From positions 24,735 through 88,734 of the forward strand of contig NZ_LQXQ01000014.1 of the NCBI RefSeq assembly GCF_003268395.1: DNA of 64,000 nt, read 5' to 3'. The stretch comes from Acinetobacter sp. CFCC 10889. Lineage in GTDB: Bacteria > Pseudomonadota > Gammaproteobacteria > Pseudomonadales > Moraxellaceae. Positions 18,442 to 27,420 of this stretch are shown here, piece by piece. Position 1 is the stretch's first letter. The number at the start of each line of letters is the position of its first letter. Below the pieces are notes generated by a model. That model had not been told where the DNA came from. It did no database searches and was given only the letters and a program-made list of their open reading frames with translations. The translations under genes were made by a program, and so were the position numbers.

Positions 18442-19725
18442 ATGAAATATCAACATGATGAAGCAATATGCATGCAATGTATCGAAGATAAATTTCTTCG
18501 TGAATTAGTATTTGAAAAAAATAAAAATCAAACATGTATTGAATGTGGAAAAAATAATTACTCTATTAGTATTAAAGAGTTGGCAGAATATATAGATACA
18601 TTTATTCGTGAGCATTTTAGGCACGGAACATATGAACGTAGATTTAATATTGAGCATGATGGCTATTGGGATGAGCAGGGAGGAGAGGATCTAATTTCAA
18701 TAATTAGTATTATTTGTGGTCAAGATTTTAAATGTGTTGATGACATTGCCCAAATTTTAATTGAACAAGATGTATATGATGTCCGTGATGGTGAAGATCC
18801 CTTTTATGGGTTAGATATTGGATATGAAGAGAAAAAAATTTATCTTGATGACATACACAATAGTTGGCAACAAATAGAAAATGAAATAAAAACAAAAAGA
18901 AGATTTTTTAGTAACAGAGCACAAGAATTTTTTGAATGGTTATTTGATGATATCGAGCATTTACATATATATGACCATCAAAGTGATCCTACTGAAAGGA
19001 GAAAGAGCGTTATTTATGAATTACCAGTAGATACATTATTATTTCGTGCACGCAGAGCTGATACTTTAGAAATTTGTAAGCAATATATTGATAGTGCAGT
19101 TAAAAATATTTCTCCACCCCCAGCAAAATATGCAAAGGAAGGACGAATGAATGCTAAAGGTGTTTCAATTTTTTATGCTGCAACGGAAAAAGAAACATGC
19201 ATTGCTGAAATGAGAACTTCAATTGGAAGTTTCGTTGTGCTTGGGCAATTTAAAACTGAAGAGCCAATTAGAATTTTAGACTTTAGTTATTTTGAAAAAG
19301 CTTTTTGGAAAAATAGTCTATTAAGTTATTTTCAAGATGATTTTGAAGAACAGGTAAAACGTAGAAAATTTTTAAAAGAAATTCATAGATTAATAAGTAA
19401 ACCTATCATTTCTGGTTATGAAGATGGGTATTTAATGACTCAAGCATTAGCAGAGTATATCGCATATGTTTACCCAAAAAACATTGATGGATTGTTATTT
19501 AAATCTACACAACATGATAAAGGTTCAAATATTGTTATCTTTTCTAAAAAAAATAACAGGTGGCGAAATAATCAGGAAGGTTTTTCAATATTTCCTGTTG
19601 AACTTGTAAGTAACAGTCTTGAAATTCATAAAATTGTTGGGATAGCATACGACGCTAAAAAAATTAATTTTTCTAACTCAGATAACAATTTCTATATAGA
19701 AAGGGATTATGATGAAGATTACTAA
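18442..19725 (+). CDS. RES-domain protein with N-terminal zinc ribbon (putative NAD+-degrading toxin)
   Basis: The 427-residue protein has CMQC and CIEC pairs within residues 11-35 (zinc ribbon). A helical region of HEPN/RES-associated type follows (about 50-180), then a RES domain (about 195-400). The family's Arg, Glu and Ser are seen in LLFRARRAD (about 200), ETCIAEMR (about 253) and LLFKSTQHDKGSNIV (about 354). Single-domain RES toxins such as MbcT and Res degrade NAD+ and are held by an Xre antitoxin; no Xre partner is visible here. The large N-terminal part suggests self-contained control, as in abortive-infection proteins. No clear ribosome-binding site. Its stop overlaps the stop of the convergent gene. 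Confidence 0.85.
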   Translation: MKYQHDEAICMQCIEDKFLRELVFEKNKNQTCIECGKNNYSISIKELAEYIDTFIREHFRHGTYERRFNIEHDGYWDEQGGEDLISIISIICGQDFKCVDDIAQILIEQDVYDVRDGEDPFYGLDIGYEEKKIYLDDIHNSWQQIENEIKTKRRFFSNRAQEFFEWLFDDIEHLHIYDHQSDPTERRKSVIYELPVDTLLFRARRADTLEICKQYIDSAVKNISPPPAKYAKEGRMNAKGVSIFYAATEKETCIAEMRTSIGSFVVLGQFKTEEPIRILDFSYFEKAFWKNSLLSYFQDDFEEQVKRRKFLKEIHRLISKPIISGYEDGYLMTQALAEYIAYVYPKNIDGLLFKSTQHDKGSNIVIFSKKNNRWRNNQEGFSIFPVELVSNSLEIHKIVGIAYDAKKINFSNSDNNFYIERDYDEDY

Positions 19726-20627
19726 AAATTATTTGAGTCAGAGGTATCAATTATTTTTTTAAGCTTTGAATTGTTATTTTGAGCTAATAATCGGTTCGAT
19801 AATATATCAAATAATGATGAATATTTTTGTCTAAAGATTGAGATTATAATTTTATTGGTATTATTTTTTTCAAAAAAATAAATTTCAAAATTTTTATTAT
19901 TCTCAATAAATTTAATAAACTTAAGCCCACTTCTATCAAATTGGTCTAATAATTTTAATAAACCATTTCGTGGTATAATAAAAGCAACATATTTTTCGTT
20001 AAATAAATTTAATTTAGCTTGATTTATTGTGTGAAATATTATTTGTGCATTTAGTTTAATTGGCTCCTTAAGCCTTGCTGCAATGTATTGCGCAGCTGCT
20101 AAATGGTGTGAACCACCAGAGTTTGATAAGAAAAGTTTGTCATTCCACCCATAAATAAGAAAATTATCACTTGTTGTTTTTGGTGAATGGATGATACGAA
20201 TTTCATAATGATTCAGCATTTTTTTTAATTGTTCGACACATATTATTTGAACATAAGAAGGACAGTATTTTTCAACAAATTCATCTATAGACCGAAGTTC
20301 ATTTAAAGGTGATTTTGAATTAGAAAAACCATCAAGTTCAGATATATCGACACTATAATTTTTATGGCTGTGTTTTTCAAATATTGGGTTGAATACTGAT
20401 ATTAATTGATTAACATCTTCTTCAGTCATTTTGAATTTAATAGTGTATCTTGGGAGTAATGATTGACTATAATAATGTGAAGTTTCTATCTTTAGATAAT
20501 GAAATGGGAAAACATCATAGGAGCAAATACTATCAGCATCCTCCAATAAAATTTTTGACACATTTTCTTTTTTCAAATCATTGTAAAGCTTATTTTTTAT
20601 AAAAAAATCTAATATTAAATCAAACAC
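19722..20627 (-). CDS. Unknown protein encoded directly downstream of tnsE
   Basis: I cannot name this 301-residue protein with confidence. Its clearest feature is SNSGGSHHLAAAQYIAARL (about residues 170-188), which resembles the GxHR/xxAA helix of ParB/sulfiredoxin-fold proteins and might be a nucleotide-binding loop. The C-terminus is AT-rich, Asn/Lys-heavy and poorly structured. Start is GTG with a strong AGGAGG 5 nt upstream. It lies only 15 bp after the tnsE C-terminal frame on the same strand, so it is probably co-transcribed with tnsE, and its stop overlaps that of the RES gene. It may be a transposon accessory gene or a partner of the RES protein. Confidence 0.65.
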   Translation of the reverse strand: MFDLILDFFIKNKLYNDLKKENVSKILLEDADSICSYDVFPFHYLKIETSHYYSQSLLPRYTIKFKMTEEDVNQLISVFNPIFEKHSHKNYSVDISELDGFSNSKSPLNELRSIDEFVEKYCPSYVQIICVEQLKKMLNHYEIRIIHSPKTTSDNFLIYGWNDKLFLSNSGGSHHLAAAQYIAARLKEPIKLNAQIIFHTINQAKLNLFNEKYVAFIIPRNGLLKLLDQFDRSGLKFIKFIENNKNFEIYFFEKNNTNKIIISIFRQKYSSLFDILSNRLLAQNNNSKLKKIIDTSDSNNF

Positions 20628-20642
20628 TTTAGCCTCCTAGTA

Positions 20643-21482
20643 TTAAACATTTGATTTTATTAGTTTATATATTTTTTCGGCTATATGTTCTACTGTTTTG
20701 CTAGAATGCTTTAGCCCAGTTTGCTTTCTTTTTATCCCAGATGAAATATTTTGTAAATTACCTAATCGTCCGAATAATTGTGTCATTTTATCTACTATTA
20801 ATTTAGTAGACATATGCAGATCACCAAAATACTGTAATATTTCGTATTTATAGCTATCATTTTCATGCCGACCTTCAGTATCTATAATGATAAATTTTTC
20901 TAACAGATTTTTATTTCTCAATGTTATTTCTGCAATCATAAATAAGCGTCGTTTTCCAATTTTTTTCTTTTTATCAAAAGAAAAGTATGACCATTGTCGT
21001 TTTTTGCTTGAAGTTAAAAGAGGTGCTGGTGCTGTTCCAAGTATAGAATGATCATCAATGCTGATTAGTTCTGCATCAACATCAGGATATTCATTTAGAA
21101 TATCAATAATTTTTTTGAATGTCTCAAAATCAGCTGGAAGAGAGGCTTTATCATCTTGTAAATTAGCCTTCTTTGTTTCATTTTCTGTAAATTTACCATC
21201 CCCAGTGCCATACTGTTTATATAATGTGTCATGTATCTGAGTTTTCATTTGCCCAGCTTTATAATCACATTGATCTTTTTCTGTTTTTTTGATTTCTTTA
21301 TTTTTTATATGTTCAAATCTATTGGTATCATTTTTGAATATATCTGGTTCGATACTATTATCAGGCTCCTCCGTTGAACTAAGAGGTTTCTCTTGAGTTT
21401 TTTTATTAGTTTTTTGAGGGCGATTAATTTCTTTTTTTTTCTGAGTCAGGTTTATCTGTTTCAGAATTGGCTTTACGTCCAT
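20643..21482 (-). pseudogene. tnsE: TnsE homologue, C-terminal frame (separated by a 1-nt shift)
   Basis: Residues about 115-279 match the C-terminal DNA- and clamp-binding domain of Tn7 TnsE by eye. Aligned features are FETFKKIIDIL with FAAFDELLSIL of Tn7, LLEKFIIIDTEGRHENDSYK with SEFVLLEVDASDGVKMLSTK, and a final KHSSKTVEHIAEKIYKLI helix. TnsE steers Tn7 to replicating DNA and conjugal plasmids. The first 15-20 codons overlap the N-terminal frame out of phase; the apparent ATG at 21482 has no ribosome-binding site. The two frames meet at a run of nine A (minus strand), and one A fewer would fuse them. A lysine-rich linker (about 20-110) is unlike the folded part. Confidence 0.75.
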
Positions 21483-22374
21483 CGTTGTCAGCTAAAACTT
21501 CAAGAGTTTCAAAAGGAAAAGGATGAGTACAGTTTAAAATTCTTAAAACTAATATACGGCGATGATTGTACCCAATAGTTTTACTTCTTACTGTTAATTC
21601 GGTTTCACCCATAAATGGCAAAATAGTTTTTGGGTGTAAGTTAGATGCTTTATTATACTTTTGGAACATTAGACTATCATGAACTTCTTGTGCGGCTTTG
21701 TATGCTGTTTCATCATTAAGTATTCGACCTAACACCCAGCAATCGTTATCACTAACAATTTGCCTTCTATGAACAACACAATAGGTATTATTTTTCATAC
21801 CACTGAAATTAAGGTTAACAAATTTATTGATATTGTGTGAAATCTCGCCTGTATAAATTGCTTTTGATAGTAATGTTGATGTTGCAAAATAAAATCGAAT
21901 AATTTCAGTAATAGGTATAATGATTCCTGCTGGGTCATCACCTAAAGGGAAGCACAAACACCATGAGTCTTTACCAAATCCTGATGTTCGATGATCAGCA
22001 TAAGTAATTATATTTTGATTGCCAATTTTATCAGTTGCTTTAAAAAGGCTTGCATTTTCTGAATTTATGGTAAGTTTTTCTTTGCTTCCCACAGTTTGTT
22101 GTAAAAGTTTTCCATTCTTTAATAAAGATCCGACAGATAAATTAACTATTTGACCGACACCAATTTCTGTAGTTTCCCATTTTTCAATGGCTTCTGTTGA
22201 AGCAAGGTTTCCTTCATAATTTTCTTTTATTAGACCTAAAAGTATTTTCAGAGTTGGTTCAGATTCCACATTAGAATTAATTTTGATATCCCCTCCAAGC
22301 CATTCGACTCGCCATAATCTATCTTTGTATTCAGGCGCGTTCAAATGACTAATTGAATAAGGAGGCTGATTCAT
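21424..22374 (-). pseudogene. tnsE: TnsE homologue, N-terminal frame (ends at an A9 run)
   Basis: The 316-residue frame has the TnsE N-terminal plan: LWRVEWLGG near the start (compare KEWRIFVWF in Tn7), and IPITEIIRFYFATSTLLSKA (compare IPQLELARSLFLINSYFCRS). It stops shortly after DSEKKRN. It overlaps the C-terminal frame by 59 bp. Together they make about 575 residues, close to Tn7 TnsE (538). The shift is at nine A residues (21432-21440 as T on the plus strand). It may be a mutation, a sequencing error, or a transcriptional-slippage site producing some full-length protein. Confidence 0.78.
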
Positions 22375-22410
22375 AGTTATTAATATGTTTAAGTAAATTG
22401 CTTTATAGAA

Positions 22411-22476
22411 TCTATTTAAAATTAAACTCAGTCTATTATATTAATGTATCAGTCTATATTATCAATGTAATTGTCA
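22411..22476. repeat. Right transposon end with three 21-bp-spaced TnsB-type motifs
   Basis: TCTAT begins at 22411, 22432 and 22453, each spaced exactly 21 bp, in units sharing the pattern TCTATWWWAWTMAWGTA. TCAGTCTAT is an exact 9-bp repeat at 22428 and 22449. The end itself is TTGTCA (TGACAA inverted). Arrays of about 22-bp TnsB sites at one end, and fewer at the other, are the hallmark of Tn7 ends. Confidence 0.72.
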
Positions 22477-22481
22477 CCACC
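22477..22481. repeat. Right copy of 5-bp target-site duplication (CCACC)
   Basis: Identical to 5806-5810 and directly adjacent to the TTGTCA end. Confidence 0.93.
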
Positions 22482-23315
22482 ACCGACCAAGGCAATGGCA
22501 GATGCCGTATGATGTGGTGCGCGAAATGGGCGTTGTCCAAAATGATGCTGTAAATTTGCAATCGAATAAATACTGGCAACTTGCAGATTTTCTTGATGAT
22601 TTAAAGGTGGCAAAATACTCGGCAGACGAGAGGCTAACAAGGTTTTACCTGTGCCTGGCGGACCTTTAAATAAAATAGAATGTCCTCCTGCCGCAGCTAT
22701 TTCCAAGGCTCGACGTGGGCGCACTTGACCTTTTACATCCGCCAAATCAAATTTGTAATGTTGTTGTAAGGTTGTACCTACATTTTCAGTGGCAGAAATT
22801 TTTTGTGTTTCTGCAAAATGTTCACAAACTTGTTTTAAATGTGAAGCAGCAAAGACTTCAATATGGGGCAGTTGAGCAGCTTCTTCAGCATTTTCTTTGG
22901 GAAGCATTAAACGATGTTGAGCGTGCTGACACGCCATAGCAATGGTCAAAGTACCTGAACTTGGTCTGAGATGCCCATCAAGTGCTAATTCACCAATAAA
23001 TTCAAAGTTATCTGTTTGACCCTCAGGAATCTGCCCTGTTGCAATCAAAATACCCATCGCAATCGGTAGGTCTAAACGTGAGCCATCTTTGGGTAAATCC
23101 GCAGGTGCTAAGTTGATGGTTAAGCGTTTAGTGGGAAATTGAAAACCACTGTTAATAATCGCTGAACGCACCCGATCTTTACTTTCCCTGACCGCAGCTT
23201 CAGGCAAACCGACAATGGTTAAAGAAGGTAGACCAGCACTGACATGCACTTCTACTTCAATTTGTGGCGCATGTAACCCGAGTAAGCCTCGGGTATAAAT
23301 TTTGGCGAGAGACAT
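22477..23315 (-). pseudogene. comM: comM 5' part (N-terminal S5-like and Walker A half), interrupted by the transposon
   Basis: The frame starts MSLAKIYTRGLLGLHAPQIE and has the ribosomal-S5-like N-terminal domain of YifB/ComM. It then has the linker and the AAA+ Walker A (LFKGPPGTGKTLLASRL), running to APHHTASAIALVGGG. After that it enters the transposon, adds eight foreign residues and stops at 22449. With 280 native codons here plus 215 in the other fragment, the ancestral gene had 495 codons, the normal ComM length. Walker A and Walker B are now on separate pieces. The gene is otherwise undamaged, so the insertion may be recent or reversible. Confidence 0.94.
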
Positions 23316-23392
23316 TTTATTATTTCCAATTTGCTTTATTTTTAATCGTTTTATTATTTTTATGCACTTTTTTTGTGCAAAAATACGGTTTT

Positions 23393-23614
23393 TTATTTTT
23401 GAACCAATGCTTCTAGCGTTTTAACTTGTGCTTGTAGTGCAGTTAAGCGGGTATTGGCATTTTGTAGTGCAGTTTTTTGACGTTCTAATTCATCTTTAGA
23501 AACTAAGTCCATTTTACTGACTGCTTCATTCAGTAAAGCACGTAAATTATGTTCTAAATCTTTCTTCGGCTGATCAACTTGTTCCAAAATTGCTTGTAAT
23601 AGTGTTTCAATCAT
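23393..23614 (-). CDS. ubiK: UbiK (BMFP) accessory factor of ubiquinone biosynthesis
   Basis: A 73-residue protein with an amphipathic N-terminal helix (MIETLLQAILEQVDQPKKDL) and a C-terminal coiled coil (about 45-73). This is the two-part plan of UbiK/YqiC, which trimerises and binds UbiJ and lipid to assist aerobic ubiquinone synthesis. The start at 23614 is ATG; an in-frame TTG four codons earlier is less likely. It is transcribed in the same direction as comM with about 75 bp between them. Confidence 0.85.
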   Translation of the reverse strand: MIETLLQAILEQVDQPKKDLEHNLRALLNEAVSKMDLVSKDELERQKTALQNANTRLTALQAQVKTLEALVQK

Positions 23615-23833
23615 AGGAATGTCCAAAAAATTACGATATTGGGCTAGTTTAACATTGCTTTGAAATAGACCCTAGTGCTAACTGAAGAGCATCGGTTGAA
23701 TTAATAATAAAATACAAAAAATCAATCACAAATATAAAATTTTTAAAGTGAAAACTACAAGAAAATGTATAAAATAAGGTACAAGGCGATTTCTTACAAA
23801 ATAACTTAACACTCCCCAACCGTTAAGTAATTT

Positions 23834-23849
23834 TGGCATGAAAATTGAA
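23834..23849 (+). promoter_or_regulatory. Possible sigma-54-type promoter of glnK-amtB
   Basis: TGGCAT-5-TTGAA lies about 40 bp before glnK, close to the -24/-12 consensus TGGCAC-N5-TTGCA. The -12 element has GA in place of GC, so the match is imperfect. NtrC/sigma-54 control is usual for glnK-amtB. Confidence 0.5.
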
Positions 23850-23868
23850 CATAAAACCTTACTGGTGA

Positions 23869-24228
<360 letters not shown>

Positions 24229-24288
24229 TTTGGCATGAAGTTTGCTGAGTAACACATAACTCAGAAAAAACTTGGTTGGGGGATACGA

Positions 24289-25677
24289 ATGAAAAAAATG
24301 CTACTTGCGCTCAGCCTGTCTGGCGCACTCCTTGGTGGATCAGTTGCGTGGGCTGAAGAAAACGTAACTGAACCCACCACTACAGTAGTCGCTGAATCAA
24401 GTGCTGCTGCTCCAACATCTCTATCAGCAACAGAAAGTGTTGCACCTGTCGAAGCACCTGCGGTGGAAGCAGAACCGACTTTAAATACAGGTGATACCGC
24501 TTGGATTTTGGTATCGACGGCTTTAGTTTTGCTTATGACCATTCCAGGCTTAGCTTTATTCTACGGTGGTATGGTTCGTAAGAAAAATGTCCTCAGTACC
24601 ATGGCACATAGTTTACTTGCTGCTGCAATCGTCAGTATTGTTTGGGTGGTGGTCGGTTATACCCTAGCATTTAGCGGGGGAAATGCTTTTATTGGTAATT
24701 TAGATAAAGCTATGCTTTCAGGCATCACAACGGATGCACTCAGCGGCTCTATTCCAGAAATTCTTTTTGTTATTTTCCAAATGACTTTTGCCATTATTAC
24801 GGTGGCGATTATTAGCGGTTCTATCGCTGAACGTATGAAATTTAGTGCTTATATTGCATTTATTACCATCTGGGTTGTTGTTGTATATGCACCAATTGCA
24901 CACTGGGTGTGGGGTGGTGGTTGGTTAATGAATGATGGTGCGCTTGATTTTGCAGGTGGAACAGTTGTTCATATCAACTCTGGTGTTGCAGGCTTAGTGA
25001 CTGCATATTTACTCGGTAAGCGTATCGGGCTGGGTAAAGAATCAATGGCACCACATAACTTAACTTTAACTGTACTCGGTGCAAGCTTGATCTGGATCGG
25101 TTGGTTTGGTTTTAATGGCGGTTCTGCTTTAGGGGCAAATGGCTCAGCAGCGTATGCTTTGGTGACTACACAAGTTGCAGCAGCGGCAGCCGCACTCGCT
25201 TGGCTATTGGTTGAAAAAGTGGTTCGTGGTAAAGCATCAGTATTGGGTGCAGCATCAGGTGCAGTTGCAGGTTTGGTGGTGATTACTCCCGCAGCAGGTT
25301 TTGTGACTGTTGGTGGCGCATTGATCATGGGCTTAATCGGTGGTGTGGTGTGTTTCTGGGGCATTTCAGGTCTAAAACGTTTATTAAAAGCGGATGATTC
25401 TTTGGATGCTTTTGGTTTACATGGAATCGGCGGTATCGTGGGTGCGATCTTAACGGCTGTATTTGCAAGTGAATTTATCATGGGTGACAAAGTACCGACT
25501 GATATGATGCATCAACTTTGGGTACAAGTTGAAGGTGTACTTGCAACGATTGCTTATTCTGCGGTAATGACTTTTGTGATCTTAAAAGTGATTGACTTGA
25601 TCATTGGTATCCGTGTAGGTACAGATGATGAGCGTATGGGGCTTGATTTAAGTCAACACGGCGAACGTATCGAATAA
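24289..25677 (+). CDS. amtB: Ammonium transporter AmtB
   Basis: The 462-residue protein has a cleavable signal peptide (about residues 1-23, SVAWA-EE), an Ala/Pro/Thr-rich periplasmic lead (24-65), then eleven membrane spans beginning DTAWILVSTALVLLMTIPGL. Family motifs include the twin-histidine region (AFGLHGIGGIVGA) and GGTVVHINSGVAGL. It conducts ammonia/ammonium across the inner membrane and is gated by GlnK encoded just upstream. The long acidic lead before the first helix is somewhat longer than in E. coli. A strong terminator follows. Confidence 0.95.
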   Translation: MKKMLLALSLSGALLGGSVAWAEENVTEPTTTVVAESSAAAPTSLSATESVAPVEAPAVEAEPTLNTGDTAWILVSTALVLLMTIPGLALFYGGMVRKKNVLSTMAHSLLAAAIVSIVWVVVGYTLAFSGGNAFIGNLDKAMLSGITTDALSGSIPEILFVIFQMTFAIITVAIISGSIAERMKFSAYIAFITIWVVVVYAPIAHWVWGGGWLMNDGALDFAGGTVVHINSGVAGLVTAYLLGKRIGLGKESMAPHNLTLTVLGASLIWIGWFGFNGGSALGANGSAAYALVTTQVAAAAAALAWLLVEKVVRGKASVLGAASGAVAGLVVITPAAGFVTVGGALIMGLIGGVVCFWGISGLKRLLKADDSLDAFGLHGIGGIVGAILTAVFASEFIMGDKVPTDMMHQLWVQVEGVLATIAYSAVMTFVILKVIDLIIGIRVGTDDERMGLDLSQHGERIE

Positions 25678-25721
25678 GATAAAATAAAATCCTATCCAAA
25701 GCAGTACTATATATTGTGTAA

Positions 25722-25747
25722 AACAGCCCAATTGGGCTGTTTTTTTT
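25722..25747 (+). terminator. Rho-independent terminator of glnK-amtB
   Basis: A perfect palindromic stem AACAGCCCAATTGGGCTGTT followed by a T run. Confidence 0.88.
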
Positions 25748-25830
25748 CTATATATTGCGTAAAGCTCAACAACAATCCATTTTTTTGATACACTAAAGCA
25801 ATTCTTACAAATGTGTTCAGTAAAACCATT

Positions 25831-26301
25831 ATGCATTGTCCATTTTGCAACGCCGCAGACAGTAAAGTGATTGACTCACGTTTGGCAGCCGAAGGTTGTC
25901 AAATTCGTAGACGTCGTGAATGTATTAAATGTGCAGAACGTTTTACAACTTTTGAAACCTACGAAGTCGTCATGCCACGGGTGAATAAATCGGATGGTAA
26001 AAGTGAACCTTTTGATGAGTCTAAATTACGCCGTTCATTGATGCATGCGCTACAAAAACGTCCTGTGACCCAAGAACAAATTGAAACGGTTCTTAGCGAT
26101 ATTCAACTGAAAATTCGCCGTTTGGGTGAGCGTGATGTACGTTCACGGATGATTGGGGAAATTGTCATGCAGTCTTTATTTGCACTGGATCATGTCGCTT
26201 ATGTACGTTTTGCTTCGGTCTATCAAGATTTCCAAGATGTAGAAGCCTTTCGTCGTCAGATTGAACTGATGCAACACCGTGATCAAGAAAAGCAAGATTG
26301 A
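25831..26301 (+). CDS. nrdR: Transcriptional repressor NrdR
   Basis: A 156-residue protein: zinc ribbon (CPFC at 3-6, CIKC near 31-34, with [17 protein letters not shown]) followed by an ATP-cone domain (about 50-140). NrdR senses ATP/dATP and represses ribonucleotide reductase genes by binding NrdR boxes. ATG at 25831 gives the family's normal MHCPFC start; an in-frame GTG at 25813 is less likely. It sits 6 bp before ribD, a common gammaproteobacterial pairing. Confidence 0.94.
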   Translation: MHCPFCNAADSKVIDSRLAAEGCQIRRRRECIKCAERFTTFETYEVVMPRVNKSDGKSEPFDESKLRRSLMHALQKRPVTQEQIETVLSDIQLKIRRLGERDVRSRMIGEIVMQSLFALDHVAYVRFASVYQDFQDVEAFRRQIELMQHRDQEKQD

Positions 26302-26307
26302 TGCTGA

Positions 26308-27420
26308 ATGTCTGAGAAAATTATGAGCCTTACCTCTTCTGAGCAATATGCACAGCATCAACATTGGATGCGTCAAGCCATTGCTGAGGCTGAAAAAGCA
26401 ATTTACCGTACTCGTCCCAATCCTGCTGTAGGGTGTGTGATTGTAAAAAATGACATGATCATTGGGCGTGGGGCTACCGCACCAGTGGGTGGTTCACATG
26501 CAGAAGTTGTTGCGATGCGTGAAGCAGGTGAGTTGGCACAAGGTGCAACAGCCTATGTGACTTTAGAGCCATGTGCACATTATGGTCGTACACCACCATG
26601 TGCAAAGGGCTTAGTTGAGGCAGGCATTGCTCGTGTTGTTGTTGCATGTGCAGATCCAAATCCTTTAGTTGCTGGTAAAGGTCTAAAAATCTTACAAGAA
26701 GCTGGTATTGAAGTCGTGACAGGCGTATGTACAGCAGAAGCCGAAGTACAAAATAAGGGCTTTTTAAAAGCTATGTCTACAGGCATGCCATATGTGCGTT
26801 TAAAAATTGCTTCAAGCTTAGATGGTCGTACCGCAATGGCATCGGGTGAGTCGAAATGGATTACGGGTAGCGAGGCTCGTCAAGATGTACAACATTGGCG
26901 TGCCATTTCAGGAGCGATGATCACAGGCATTGAAACCATTTTAGCTGATGATCCACAACTCAATGTACGCCAGTTAGTTGATGTGAATATGGATAATATT
27001 GTACAACCGCAACGGGTAATTTTAGATCGTCAAGGGCGCTTGCCTCTAGATGCTCAAATACTTAAGCAGCCTAAAACTGTGATGGTGATGGGACCATTTC
27101 GTCAAGAGCTTGCACAATTGGGTGTGGCACAATTAGAAATACAATCGCTATCAGATTTGCTTAAAACCCTGAAAGATTTCCAAATTTATGATGTGATGAT
27201 TGAAGCAGGTGCAACCTTATCTACAGCTTTTCTACAAGAAAATTTGGTCGATGAAATCATCAGCTATGTTGCACCGACATTTTTAGGTCAATCCGCACGT
27301 GCCATGTTCAATGCCAATTTTGAACAAATGGCGCAACAACTTCGCTTTAAACTTGAGGATGTGACCCAATTGGGGCAAGACATCCGCTTAAGATTAATTC
27401 CTTTGCAAGAGTCAGTATGA
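26308..27420 (+). CDS. ribD: Bifunctional riboflavin deaminase/reductase RibD
   Basis: A 370-residue enzyme carrying two consecutive steps of riboflavin synthesis. The N-terminal deaminase (about 15-155) has the zinc motifs SHAEVVAM and PCAHYGRTPPCAKG. The C-terminal reductase (about 160-370) has LKIASSLDGRTAMASGESKW and DVMIEAGATLS. It follows nrdR by 6 bp and overlaps the DNA methylase gene by 4 bp. Confidence 0.95.
   Translation: MSEKIMSLTSSEQYAQHQHWMRQAIAEAEKAIYRTRPNPAVGCVIVKNDMIIGRGATAPVGGSHAEVVAMREAGELAQGATAYVTLEPCAHYGRTPPCAKGLVEAGIARVVVACADPNPLVAGKGLKILQEAGIEVVTGVCTAEAEVQNKGFLKAMSTGMPYVRLKIASSLDGRTAMASGESKWITGSEARQDVQHWRAISGAMITGIETILADDPQLNVRQLVDVNMDNIVQPQRVILDRQGRLPLDAQILKQPKTVMVMGPFRQELAQLGVAQLEIQSLSDLLKTLKDFQIYDVMIEAGATLSTAFLQENLVDEIISYVAPTFLGQSARAMFNANFEQMAQQLRFKLEDVTQLGQDIRLRLIPLQESV

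Larger units (their letters stand above)
5811..22476. mobile_element. Tn7-like transposon in comM (16,666 bp)
   Basis: Both ends begin TGACAAT (+ strand at 5811, minus strand from 22476) and are flanked by CCACC duplications. The left part encodes TnsA, TnsB, TnsC and TniQ; the right part encodes a split TnsE. The cargo is a three-gene NERD-kinase/helicase operon, a RES-domain gene and an unknown gene. The same comM region is the classical home of the AbaR/Tn6022-type resistance islands of Acinetobacter, which use related transposition genes. No resistance gene is seen here. Codon use in the element (frequent AGA and ATA, very AT-rich) differs from the flanking genes, which fits horizontal origin. 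Confidence 0.95.

Noticed and set aside
21424..21482. Programmed ribosomal -1 frameshift (A-AAA-AAG type) joining the tnsE frames
   Set aside because: The direction is wrong: the second frame is +1 (or -2) relative to the first, so a -1 slip would not reach it. Only a length change in the A run fits.
5811..22476. AbaR-type antibiotic resistance island
   Set aside because: Location and transposition genes agree, but no beta-lactamase, aminoglycoside, tetracycline, sulfonamide or heavy-metal genes and no uspA/sup genes are seen.
5811..22476. CRISPR-associated transposon
   Set aside because: TnsB, TnsC and TniQ are present, but no cas gene and no repeat array were found in or near the element.
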